DNA of 64,000 nt, taken from NCBI GenBank assembly GCA_020466095.1, contig CM035806.1:18150724-18214723 (forward strand), read 5' to 3'. The stretch's first letter is position 1. Each line of letters starts with the position of its first letter. This DNA is from Chlorops oryzae. Lineage: Eukaryota > Arthropoda > Insecta > Diptera > Chloropidae. Below, in pieces: positions 1 through 11,307 of this stretch. The translations under genes were made by a program, and so were the position numbers. The notes under the pieces are model-generated. The model searched no databases. It saw only the letters and a list, made by a program, of their open reading frames with translations, and was not told the DNA's origin.

Positions 1-1346
1 GATGACGTGACTTTGGCACTCAATAGAGAGCAGCAAGTTCCTATATAAAAGAATTAGATTATTATTTTTTAATTGCAAAATTTTATGCACCTCTCAAGGG
101 CCATTAATTCTCTCTCGCTCGCACAATTCAAAAGAATTCATGCACATCAAAATAAAAAACAAATAAAAATAGTCCCCCAAATAACATAGCACCTTCGCCT
201 TTTTATGGAGGAAGAACAAAAAAAAATAAACAAAAAAAAAAAAGAATTCAGAAAAAAATCCTTCTACAGTCTTAAAGCGCGCCACGCACAACAACAATAA
301 TAAGAACAAAAAATTATGTACAGAAAAACATCGAAATTCCAATAAAAATGTCAAATTTTCTGATTTATGTGTTTGCATTTCTCAATGCATGTGTCAAAGA
401 AAATAAAAGCCGAATTGTGAAGAAATGGAAATGATAAAGAAAAAAATGGAGAAAACAAAAATGTGAAAATAAAGTCGTAAAGTTTTGCGAACAACAAAGC
501 CATCGGTTCTTTAAGGATGCGAATGCATTTTGAAGAGGCTTTTATTCTCCTTTGAATTTTTTTTAAAATATTTTTTTTTTTTTTTTTTTTTTGCTTTGTT
601 GCAGATTATGCGACGAAATTGGCAAGGCGACGCATAATTTGAGTTCTTAATCACTTTTAGGGTTTTTATTTATTTTATTTTTTTTTTTTTTTTTTTGTCC
701 CCCTAAGCTCCGGCAGAAACAATTTTTTATGCTAAATTGATAAATATCGTTTTGTAATGTCTGCGCCATGACATGGGCTTGGCCATAAGCTGAATAAATA
801 TTTTAACGAAAGAGCAAAGGAAAAGGAAAAAAAAAAACAAAACGGATAAAAGCCGGATAAGTGCATTTCTCTGTATTTTGAGCGGCGTAAAAAATAATTT
901 AAATTAATCACAAGTAAAAATAATTTTTTTGCTATGACAGAACTAAAAGATGAGAATGTAGGGGTCCAGCATTAAAAAAAAAAAATCCATCCATCCTCTA
1001 CCACTCACAGAGCTGCTTGGTTACTTCGAGCAAACTAGGAAATTATGAGAAGTTCGTCCTCTCCTTTGACTTCCATTACTGGGACGATAAAATAGGCAAA
1101 ATTGTCCCCCATTTTCTGTAGAAAATTACGATCGCCGTCATATCCTTGTGTTGCGGGCTGTTATTATAAGTGTATGTTAGATCATGGATTTGGGAACAAA
1201 ATTCTTTTTCTTCTATTAAAACTTATGATATAAAAATGTTCTCTTCAATGGGAGCCTTTTTAACAAATCAAATTTCAAAGAATGAAAGACGGTGGCAATT
1301 GTTTAACTGCTGAGGATGTCGGATCACTTCTATCAACCTCTCTTTT
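1..1346. other. No gene recognised; AT-rich with A/T runs
   Basis: A- and T-runs (for example near 570-592 and 675-696) and no frame with coding character. Treated as EcR intron. Confidence 0.6.
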
Positions 1347-2245
1347 TATACCCGTAACAACTCTCTGCGTCAAGGGTTTATTGCGTTTGTGCGGCTGTGT
1401 ATAACACCAAGAACCAATGAAGGCCATATAAAATATATTTAGAAATGATCAGCATCACCAGGGACCAAAAAATATGTCCGCTCAATAGAATTGTCCACTT
1501 AAGGAGGCAACTATTTGAGAAGCAGGAACACCAGAGCGTTCCCAAAAAGTGTCCGCTTCAGAGGATTGTCCGCAAGGAGAGAGTACACTGCATTTCCTAT
1601 GCATGTTGACGGGGACATGACTAAGAACGAGCTCAAGAATGGACCATATCTTACCATTTCTAAAGTTATTTACCTCCAGTACTAGGGTTTGGTCACGAAA
1701 ATCCCAAAATTTTCCTCCAAAATCAGAGTTTTTCGAGATATTTCATTTAAATTTGGAATTTGAGCTCCCATAACATCTTCCGATGAAATTTCGAAAACAA
1801 TCAAATGTGGGCGTGGCAAAAGATCCGGTTTTCATAAAGAAAAACTCGCCATATGAGGCACTCGTTGTCTTGAAAATCTCCCGAACACTTTCATCCGTAT
1901 TCTAAATGAATATTCCCCGGGAATTTTTTCCCTTGAAAAATTTCTCCACTGAAAAAAGAAGCCGTCTAAGCGTCAATAATAGAAAATGATCGATGATCTA
2001 ACTTTGTTAAAAATATTCGAAATTCTCGGTCCCTTAAAATTCCCTTTCCAGAGTGTGTAGAATCGGAAATGTTTTTTTTTTTTTTTCAAATCCACAGGAA
2101 AAAATTCCCCGGGAATATTTAGAATCGAGCTATTTGTCCTAATGGTCGCTGCCTGAATGCCTGTTTTGAAACAACATTGAAACTCATATAGCTAACCCTT
2201 TATCCGTGTCGGGTATTACATTGTTCGACTGACACCATTACTCAT
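1347..2245 (+). mobile_element. DINE-1/Helentron-like repeat, copy 1, with nested MITE
   Basis: Begins TATACCCG and includes ATAAAATATATTTAGAAATG, GATCAGCATCACCAGG, GGGGACATGACTAAGAACGA and several GTGGGCGTGGCAAAAG-type blocks. It ends GTGTCGGGTATTACATTGTT then CGACTGACACCATTACTCAT and a T-run. This layout matches the 43.9-kb copy, and the TATACCC start and GGGTAT..CGACTAT..A end resemble Drosophila DINE-1 (INE-1). It is interrupted at 1459-1592 by a different MITE. Family assignment is by resemblance. Confidence 0.65.
1459..1592 (+). mobile_element. Pogo-like MITE (CAGTGTACTCTC family) nested in DINE-like repeat
   Basis: Internal block AATATGTCCGCTCAATAG .. AACTATTTGAGAAGCAGGAA .. CCCAAAAAGTGTCCGCTTC .. 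GTCCGCAAGGAGAGAGTACA matches the copies at 26.4, 34.0 and 63.2 kb. The left terminus is lost and the right terminus reads GAGAGTACACTG. Confidence 0.7.
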
Positions 2246-4612
2246 TTTTTTTTTTTGGTCTGAATGAACTCCTTTGAACAGAAAAATTCATTTGAACAGC
2301 TGGACCGAGGTTAGGAATCATTCCAAGTGCTTAGAACCAATTAAATTTGCATAAATTTATGGTACCTATATTTTTGAGTATCCCAACGAAAGCCTTTCTA
2401 CGTATTGATGACCTTACAAAAAATTGCAATAATTGAAAAACAAAAAAAAAAAAAGATAAGAATTCAAAAATGTTTTTAATCCGTGACAATTAAAAATGGG
2501 GACACGACGAACGTACGTATTTACTAGCGTCAGACTTTTTCATATTCTTTTTTTTTCTTTTCATTTTTCGAGTGACTTGAATTGTCATCATTGCTTTGTT
2601 TGGTACGTAAAAAAACCTTTTTTTAATAATAAAAAAAAAAAAAAATCTTTAACACGAGAAAAAAATCACTCTCAAAGCCCCTGGCCCCCCCCGCCGGAAA
2701 CAACACAGATGAGCTCAGTCGAAAATTCCGTCGTGTTTTGTGCCTTTTTTTTTAAATAATTTTTGCGCACCATTATTTCGAGTACGTAAAGGTAGGTCTA
2801 GGTCTCAGAGTTTTTAAATTAAAAAAAAAAAAAATGTTTAAGTATTTTGTTTTGTTAATTTAGCTATTTCTTGCTTTTATGTGGATGAAACGACAAAAAG
2901 CAGAAAACGAAAAAACCATTCGATTTTTCGTAATTGAAATTTTGATAATTTTTTAAAAATATTTCTTGACAGCTCCCACTACAAATTGCGATCTACACGC
3001 GATAATTGATTATTTCAAAAAAAAAAAAATTAAAAAATTAAATAAAAAAACTTTTTTGAATTCAAAAAGGCTTCTCATATTCGAAATTCCGCCAACCCGC
3101 ACCCAATTTCCTTTCTCTCAGTCGTTTGGCTTCTCTCTATTTTCGGAAAAAACAAAATCACCATGGCCGGCAGCACTTAAAGCTGAAATGATTGAGAAAC
3201 AGCTGTTGGCTGCTCGCTGTCGCTGTCGCTTTATCAATATAATTGAAGAAATTCAGCGTATCCTTTTATTGTTTCTGCGTTGAAATAAAATAAGGACATT
3301 AGTGCTGACACACAGGAACCACAAATTAAGTTCCAACGGCAAAGAAAGAAAAAATAAAATTGCAATTCGTCTAAGCCCGACATCTGTAAAACAAAGGACG
3401 AAAGCGGACTATCGGGGGCAATTTGAAACTCTTAGGTTCTAGAACGATTTGACTAAATGCAGATGCCTGTCAATTTCACGCGATCCAATGCAACGAAAGC
3501 CACTGCCAGAGTTGAAGCCACAACCGCCGCCACCGCAGCCGAAGCCAATTAAATTTCAAACGGCAACACAAATTCTTGTACGATTAAAATCAGCTCGCGA
3601 AATGAGCTGAAAATACTTCCAAAGAAAATACAAACGATCGAATTTAGCAGATGCTACTATATTTTTCTAAAGTAGCCGCCCAAAGAACTAACTTTATAGC
3701 GGCCTCTGCCGATCGCCCTGTCTGCCTGGCTGCCTGACTGCATGGCTGCCTGACCGACGGCCAACCGACTGACCGACCAACACAGCTGGTTGAATATTGT
3801 TCTTTTTATTTATCCTTTTTTAATTTTTTTTTTTTTTAGTTTTTTTGTTTTTTAAATGACCAACCAAAGAGGCTGACTACCTTTGTTCGTATGGTCCGAA
3901 TTGGAATCTAATTTAAAATTTCGTACCACCTGAACTTTTCCAAAGGATTAAAATAAATTTTGAAGAAATTTTTGCTAATTTATTGTATATCCTTTTCCTT
4001 TTTATGCTCGTATCGCTAAAGGGCCATACGTTTTTGTATGGACTTTAATGTACATATTGTCTGTTTGTACGTCCGTATGCTTGTGTGTGAATTTGTGCTC
4101 TTAAATAGCCGGTAGCGTTCTACTATGAGCGGAACATCAAATGCCGAATGTCCGTTTGCCGTTGCCATTGCCGTTTCATGCGATGCGGTCTATAGAGCAG
4201 GTGGGCACGCAGATAAGTATCACAACATTTTGCTTTCCTAAGTATATCAACTCAAATTATGGCCAATCGCTTTTGACTTTTTGCTCAAAAAGGATTTCAT
4301 TTCGATCATATTAAGTAATAAGACCGTCTTTTTTATTCTCGTTTTCGTTCTTTTCTTTCTTTATCCTGGCATATACTTAATAGCGAAACAGAGAGGAAGA
4401 GAGTGAGAGCACCGAATTTAGCGTTAGTCACACAAACAAACAAAAAAAGGGTTAACGACTGCATAAAACAAAGGTTCTTTTCGATGCGATTACTTTTGAA
4501 AGACAGTTAAATAAATGGTCGAAAAGTTTGCTAATGATATGAATTTATTCTATCATTACTGAATTTTTGAGATTTTCATTAATTAGCTCTTAATTAAAAG
4601 AACATTTGTTCG
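2246..4612. other. No gene recognised; AT-rich with a GC-richer island at 3340-3780
   Basis: The stretch 3470-3560 has GCC/CCGCC-type runs and 3710-3785 has CTGCCTGACTG-type tetranucleotide repetition. No splice-bounded frame is convincing. Possible regulatory island or old repeat. Confidence 0.5.
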
Positions 4613-4616
4613 TTAA

Positions 4617-5246
4617 CCCATTAAGCTCAATTATTTTAAAGCAATCGAACGATATAAAAATCTTCATCTTAATCCATTCATTCATGTTCATAGCTTGAGA
4701 AATGACTTGTGCAAAATATGGCAACCGAAAGTTGTGCAACATTATGCAACAAAGAGATTTCATCATGTTGCTGAAGAGTTGTACACAACACGTTACGACC
4801 GCATTTCGATTCAACGGCATACATAGACTTTCTGAAGGGATTTCGATTTCGATATGACATTCTTGAAGTGAATGAGCGATATACTTATACTTAAAGCTTA
4901 AGGCCCAGTTAGGTACTTGTAATTTATACATAATTTCAACTTAACTGCGTAAATAAATAAATACTTATAGGTACTTAATACTAACTTATTTTTAAGCTCC
5001 GACAACCTACCATTTTGTATGCAGAGTATGCATTTTCTCATCTTAGTTTCAAAAAATTTATTAAACATATGGGGTACCAATTTAAAGGAAATCGATCCAG
5101 CATTTTGAATAAAATAAAAAATTATGGTGTTAATTGGTCACTTTTCATATCAAAATGGCTTCCAAAGCAAAAAAAAAAAAAAAAAAAAAAAATTGAAAGT
5201 TTTTTCAGAATTTTTTACTTTGACCGTTTATTGTTCCCTTAATGGG
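4617..5246. mobile_element. Possible TTAA-flanked MITE (piggyBac-like)
   Basis: TTAA at 4613-4616 followed by CCCATTAAG; the right end is CTTAATGGG followed by TCAA (5247-5250). The 9-bp inverted ends and near-TTAA flanks suggest a piggyBac-type non-autonomous element of ~630 bp. It contains the dispersed segment described at 5036-5170. Confidence 0.4.
5036..5170 (+). repeat. Dispersed repeat, inverted partner at 17825-17962
   Basis: Shares TTAAACATATGGGGTACCAA, GGAAATCGATC and ATTTTGAATAAAATAAAAAA with the reverse complement of 17825-17962; the two are about 85-90% alike by eye. Confidence 0.75.
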
Positions 5247-5376
5247 TCAAATTTGTTCTATCAATTTAATTTTTCCTAAATGCACATATAATTGGCTTTC
5301 AAATTGCATTTAAGTTTTTTTTCTACGATGAACCATTATCGTGGGAGAGATATTTTTCCCGACTTACTGCCTAAAA

Positions 5377-5620
5377 GTGGCTCTGCGATAGCGTAGGGGA
5401 TACGTGCTATGCTCTTGATCCCAGGGTCCGAGGTCGATTCCCGGCACAGGCGAAACGGAGTGTAATGTTCCAAGCCTAGGACTGGTTTTTCAAAAATCGC
5501 ATGTTAGGGGCACACTACATAAAAAGACATACACTCACACAAACACAAGAAAACGTCCTTGGTATCACAATGGGCCGATTAACGGCCTATGTGGCAGCCA
5601 CTTCAACCTACCTACTTACC
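5377..5620 (+). mobile_element. tRNA-derived SINE, family A, copy 1
   Basis: 244 bp flanked by a perfect 12-bp target duplication TACTGCCTAAAA (5365-5376 and 5621-5632). It starts GTGGCTCTGCGATAGCGTAG (A-box-like). The B-box near 5431 is damaged by one deleted base (AGGTCGATTCC instead of GGTTCGATTCC). The body continues AATGTTCCAAGCC, then TGGTTTTTCAAAAA, and ends with the LINE-like 3' core GGTATCACAATGGGCC and GTGGCAGCCACTTCAACCTA. Pol III-type retroposon. Confidence 0.88.
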
Positions 5621-5632
5621 TACTGCCTAAAA

Positions 5633-7643
5633 ACTTTAAGGCCCTATAACTCGTCAGGAGTGCATTTGCGCCCCCCCTCCCATACGATTTTTTGTTAGTT
5701 CTGACCTCCTCTATCAACCGATCGTGTGACCTTCACAAGCAGAACACCCTGTATATAGAATAAGTGCAAAATTATAAGAATTTTTGCGCTAAAATTACAA
5801 AAAAAAAAACTGATTATAACTAGTCACTTTTGAACCAGTTTGGAACTAGACCCTAAGCTGTGTAGTTATGGAGGTAATGCCGAATTAGTTTTATCTTAGA
5901 TATACACAGTCGCATATGCAAAGAATAGTAGAAAAAACGCTCTCCTGTAAAATTTGGTTCTTCTAACATACGTTAATTTCGCGAAAAGTGGTCGATATAT
6001 GTATGTATATTATAAAGCAGACTGTCTGCTATAGGCGATATACCTATATTCAATAAAAGAAATCGTATACAATAGACACATTTTTCCGGTCCCTTGAAGT
6101 CTGTTATAAATGGGTTTGACTGTAGATTGAGTTTTTTTTTTACGGAAGGCAAAAGAAACATTTTCATCTAACAAGCCACTTGGTGGGGTGTGTCCAATGT
6201 GATCACCAAAACTATAGAGAAAAATAAAAAAAATTTCATCCCAAAACGTGTAAAGCACGCCAAAATTACATCAAGAAATTGACATACTCAAAAATGAAAG
6301 AAGAAGACAAAAAGGCAAAAGAAAAAAAACAAGAAAAAATTAAAAGGCAACAGAACATTAATTTTAATTAAAATGAAAACATATTTTAATTTGCATTGTC
6401 CCCACACACTGGAACGGGAGAACATGAAAAACGCGCGAGGAAGGAGGGGGGGGGGGGGGTCATTTGGGCGTCTGTTTTACACGCACCACTTACCGTCATC
6501 GAGAAGCACGCCATTCGTTTGGGGATACGATGAATAAATGAGTTCTTTACGCATTTTCATGAATAATCTTTCTTTGTTATACTATTTTTTAAAAGTCGGA
6601 ATATTTTTCCTTTTTCGTTTGGCACTAAGAAATATCACAACAGCAAACTGTCTACTGCGCAATCGCAACCGAAGCGTCTCTTAAGAATTTTTTTTTTTTT
6701 TTTTACTTTTTGTAGTTGGCTTTGTTTTTCTTTGTGTTTTTTATGTTAACTGCGTATTTTTCTCAAAAACGATAAATTTTTTATATTAAAAGAAGAAAAA
6801 TGTTTTTTTTTTTACTAAAATAAAAAAAAAAAGTTATAAAAAAAAAACTTTCGAGAGGGAACCGAACTTAAGACGCGGCGCGACTCGCTCACTCATTCGC
6901 TCATTTAATTTCCGCATATAATTTAGATCTAGTATCTTTTTGTGCCTTTCATAGCTTCTTAGCACGCTCGATTCTTTTTCTTTCTTTCGTTCTTTCTTTG
7001 AATTTTTCACTCTTTTGCGTCTTCCTCTGCACTTAACTTTTTTGATTTCCGATTATGCGGTGCTTCGCATACTAAAAGAAGAGCCTCGATAGAAACGTTT
7101 CTGTTTTCTTAGCGTAAAATACCAACTGTTTAACATCATCCAAGGCATCGGCTTTTTGGGGCTACTCGTTTTTTAGCTTCACTCGAGAGTCGATCTCTCA
7201 ACCCTGCTGCCACCTCTCATTTCCCTCTTCATCATGGTTTTTTTGTTATTGTTTTTATTGAGTATTATTACGAAATTCCCTGGAGATCAGTGCAGCGTAC
7301 AGCATGCTATACATATGTAGGTATACTCAATCGAAGAGTCAAGTGTAAGAGTTATGGTAAAGTCAGGAGAGTGCCATGGTAAAAGGTTATGTAAGAACAC
7401 AAACTCCAGAGTGTTAACCCATTAAAATAGCGACCCTACAAAAAAGGCTTTTGGACCCATCCGATAGGAGAAAATTACCTATGTATATATTTATTACCCA
7501 TAATTTTTACTTAAGGTATCAAGACTACTCCTACGGTTTTTTGCGATGAAAACAGGAACTTAGTACCAGGTCTAACGCCCGCTCTCTCCAGTTTAGTTTG
7601 AGTAATGATGAAAAGTTTTTAGATGTTAAAATATTTCGGTATA
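5633..7643. other. No confirmed gene; one candidate donor at 6494
   Basis: AT-rich with a G11-13 run near 6447 and several T-runs. A minus-strand 22-codon frame from an ATG at 6560 (MKMRKELIYSSYPQTN...) ends in phase 1 at ACG|GTAAGT (6494/6493); see findings. Confidence 0.4.
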
Positions 7644-7785
7644 CAGTCGAAACTTTCTATAGCGAACTCCTCTATAAAGAATTTCCCTCTATAGCGAATT
7701 TTCTCAAGGCTGCATTTCGCACAATTTTATTGCCTTTTTTTTTGTTTCTCGGTACCTGGGAATTCGTTATAGGGAGTTTCGACTG
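7644..7785. mobile_element. Pogo-like MITE, CAGTCGAAACT family
   Basis: 142 bp with TA flanks (7642-7643, 7786-7787) and terminal inverted repeat CAGTCGAAACT / AGTTTCGACTG. Subterminal CTATAGCGAA motifs are repeated. Confidence 0.75.
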
Positions 7786-8660
7786 TACATTATTCATTGG
7801 CTCTTTCAAAGTGAGAGGGGTTTTCTTCAACTTGATTTAGTACTCAATTTACACTCCATACTTTTGGGGGGGGGGAAAACCTTCCTGCCACCTTTCGTTC
7901 CGTTTTCTGTATTTTAGTTTTTGGTAACTCCCTGACTCAAAGACTCCAATTTGAATGCTTATTCTCGCGCTTTATTATTCATCGTGCTTGTTGCCTTAAT
8001 TGTATTTTGACTTAGCACACAAAGTCTGCTTTGCCTTAAAATTTGTTGACCGAACGGCTAAGGTTTCAAATGCTTTGTGACTCGTGATTTAACGCTGAAC
8101 ATTGACTTTTCGAATTTTTAATTTTAAATAATTTCCTTCTTTTTTTCTCATTTGTTTTTTCTTTGCCTTTTCGTCTTCTTTTTTTTTTTTTTTTTTTTTT
8201 TGCTTTTGTTTGTAAAACGCGATAGCAATTTCACGTTGCTCAATTGTATTTGTGTTTTACCCATAACAAAGTGTATTCCGTGCGGGTCAATAAGTTTTGT
8301 GGTAATGTTGTAACAGATTCAATTGGGTACATACGGGATTTCGAGATTGCGCGCGCCTTAGGGGCGAAGACTCTAGAAAGGCTTCGTAGGCGAAGAGAAA
8401 GCAATTCAATTATGTTTCATATGCATTCTACCACCGCTTTATCCGTTGCAGGTGGATGTACCTAATCAAAGAAGATCGACCGACTTTAGCTCATTTGCTA
8501 TGCATAGTATAATATTATGTGTTTTAAAAGGTTTTGCAATTGAAAATTTTAGGATTAAAACGAGTCAAATGGCTTCAGAACCAAGTTTTAATAAATAAAT
8601 AATTATCTTCTTCAGTTACTTAAAGATACATATGTACATACATATATGCGGTTTCATCCG
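7786..8660. other. No gene recognised
   Basis: AT-rich spacer with T-runs (8179-8201). A 73-codon plus-strand frame near 8244 has no recognisable features. Confidence 0.5.
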
Positions 8661-9049
8661 TCGCTATCCCTCCGTGTCTCTCCCCCTCTCTTTCTCACTC
8701 TCTCTCACTCTCTCAACCACTCTCTCTCTCACTCTCTCTCACTCTATCACTCTCTCACTCTTTCACTCTCTCTCTCTCTCTCACTCTCTCTCCCTCTCTC
8801 TCACTCTCTCACTGTCTCCCTCTTTCACTCTCTCTCTCACTCACTCTCACTCTCTCACTCTCTCACTCACTTCACTCACTCTCTCTCTCACTCTCTCACT
8901 CTCTCCTCTTCACTCTCTCACTCTTTCACTTTCTCTCCCTCACTTCTCACTCTCTCCCTCTTTCACTCTCTCCTCTCACTCTCTCCTCTCACTCTCCCTC
9001 TTTCACTCTCTCCCTCTTTCACTCTCTCTCTCTCTCACTCTCTCCCTCT

Positions 9050-9090
<41 letters not shown>

Positions 9091-9130
9091 TCACTCCCTC
9101 CCCCTTTCTCTCTTTCCGCTTTCTCTTTCC
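8661..9130. repeat. CT-rich array (CTCTCACTCTCT)
   Basis: About 460 bp of CTCTCT/CTCACT/CTCCCT units. It opens long Ser/Leu-rich frames in two registers that are not genes. Confidence 0.95.
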
Positions 9131-9698
9131 CCCATTATAATCGAATCCCCCGTCTGCCATCATGTTTCGCTTATTCGAACTATAATTTATGAAAACAAAA
9201 CGGCAACAAAAGAACACACAAAAATAGAAAGAATAGAAAGAGAATGAATAATACGAAGCCAAAAATTTAATAATATTCGTTGGTCATTGTCGTCGATTGT
9301 TGTGTGGTCGTCGTGATTGTTCTTATTATTACTATAGCAGCTTTGATTTGTATTGTTCTCTTGGCTGTTGGCATGTGTAATATTTTTTATTTTTTTATTT
9401 TTGTATTTAAGTATTTTTATTTTTTTTGACTTATTAGAAACTTTTTTCGTGTTTTGGCCAAAACGTTCATTGCTCCCGAAAATTCAAGGTTAAATTCTGA
9501 TGCGCAATAAATTCGAACAAAGCACCTTATTTTCGTGTTTTTTTTTTTTTTGGGTGGCGAGGGGGGAGCGCAAAGCTCTGACGCTAGTAAGCGCGTTAGC
9601 AAGCATTTTGCGTTGTATACACAGCCAGACAAACAGATATACATGCACATATGAGCATACATACACATACATATGTAGATACTGTACGTATAAATGTA

Positions 9699-10043
9699 CA
9701 ATGCCTGTAGTAATGAAATGGATCCGGTGAAAAACAGACCAGACCTAGGTGAGTCCATTAAGGACCGACCCCTCAATTTTGGTATATGAAATTTTACGAA
9801 ACGCGACCGGTCCAGGGTTAATCTCAATCGGATTCACCAGCCTCTAGTACCAAAATGAGCGTTGTTGGGTGAGTTCAGACAAAGGGACTCACCCGCACAT
9901 GCTTTGAAAAGGGACCGGCTGTTTTTCAATGACACAATGCCCTATGTTAAGAGAGGTGAGTTGAATGTATGGAAAGGCGATCGGCACTGACCTCTTTAGG
10001 ACACCGTTCCGCTGTCGACCTTGGACCGGTCCCATTTACTGCA
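9699..10043. mobile_element. Dispersed non-autonomous element with CCTGYAGTAA ends, copy 1
   Basis: Left end GCCTGTAGTAATG; right end the complement of CCCTGCAGTAAATG. The interior shares GACCTAGGTGAGTCCATTA, ACGAAACGCGACC, GGGTGAGTTC and TTGAATGTATGGAAAGGCG with the 27-kb copy, in the same orientation. Confidence 0.65.
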
Positions 10044-10624
10044 GGGATGTATATTGAAGGTATCTATATAAGTACGTAAAGTTCGATGTTTTGAAGAGAT
10101 TGTGACATGCCTTGGACGCCGCCGCAGTTCACCGAGTATTGCGCAATGTTGCTAAACACGAAATTCTTTCTAAGCGATCTAACCGAATGCAACAACGATC
10201 TTGACACTTCAACGCATAAATATGACACGTATGGTTTGGGGGAATTATGATTTTTGAATTTCAATTCTATTGATAGGAGGTACCTATTTCAATTTTTCCT
10301 TTTTCATTTCGTCTCTCCTTTTTGTTTTTGATTTTAACGAAAAATTCCAAATACTTATTCGAGATATTGTTGAAGAATCAACGGGGGTTTAATTTTAGAC
10401 TCTCTCGTTTCTCTTTTTTCTTCGCAATAATTACAGAAAAACAAAGATCAACAGATCGAAAATACAGTGTTCATGTAAAGACCAAAGTGATAATATAACA
10501 GACCAGGTTCGTTGTTGGGATGAAGGCGGTTAATCGGGGTTCTTCTGTGTGTTGTGTAAACATCTAAACTAAAATCACACCCTTTTCTCCACACATCACA
10601 GTTGAAGAACAGACCGGGATACAA

Positions 10625-10740
10625 AAAAAAAAAAAAAAAAGACATATGTTCAAGCTTTTCAGGACTCCTTCATCAGGTCCAGTGGCACACACTCCTCGCC
10701 AGTTCTCTTCAGGCCAGGCTGATGAGACCTTAAACGAGGC
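10625..10740 (-). repeat. Penelope-like 3' remnant with hammerhead-like core (candidate)
   Basis: On the minus strand CTGATGAAGGAGTCCTGAAA is a hammerhead-type catalytic core: CTGATGA, a 3-bp stem AGG/CCT with loop AGT, then GAAA. It is followed by AGCTTGAACATATGTC and a T-run. Penelope-like elements are known to carry such ribozymes. A pairing stem III and cleavage triplet cannot be completed here, so it is either decayed or a chance match. Confidence 0.3.
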
Positions 10741-11048
10741 ATTGTTTCAACAAATCGACCACAAATTTCTTTTTCGGACAATCTGAAACATTTCTAGCTA
10801 TTTGTTGCTACTTTTCATTGCTCTAAGCTATTTTGATCATTCGTTCGAAATTTCGAATTTATGGCAACCGACTGATCAACGATCAACGATCAACGAATTG
10901 AAGTAAACGGAAAATACTTATATAAAATAAGAAATAAAAAGAAAATACATAAAAAATGCTTAAGTGTGGCAGCACTATGCTCAAGACCCCAATTTATTCG
11001 GACAAAAGAAAATACTTATATTATCATTTTATGAAGGTAAGCATTTTC

Positions 11049-11307
11049 ACATATCGCACCCGGTCCACTAAAGTGGCACAACTCAAAATTTGCCATTTTT
11101 CAGAAAACGCGAAAAACAAAATTCGTCGCAGTGTCGATCAAAGCAGGAAAAAAGACATTACGGCTTTTTTTCGGCCTTTTATAATGAGACAAATGGAATG
11201 GAATTTTTCCTGTAGGTAGACGGATGACTTGGGAACAAGATTCATAGCATAACTCGAATTTCAGAATTTTTGAGTTGTGTCAGTTTAGTTGTCAGGGTGC
11301 GATATGT
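11049..11307. mobile_element. MITE with ACATATCGCACCC ends
   Basis: 259 bp. Perfect 13-bp inverted ends ACATATCGCACCC / GGGTGCGATATGT; similarity continues inward through CACAACTCAAAA on both arms (about 40 bp in total with mismatches). No coding frame. Confidence 0.72.

Noticed and set aside
5431..5442. SINE B-boxes as tRNA genes
   Set aside because: Heads do not close into cloverleaves and are followed by LINE-derived tails and target duplications.
6080..6125. GGGTTTGACTG-TA as a MITE right end
   Set aside because: No matching left terminus was seen upstream; a single short match is weak.
8632..9192. Ser/Leu-rich open frame of 186 codons
   Set aside because: Entirely inside a CT repeat that lacks stops in this sense; two overlapping registers are equally open.
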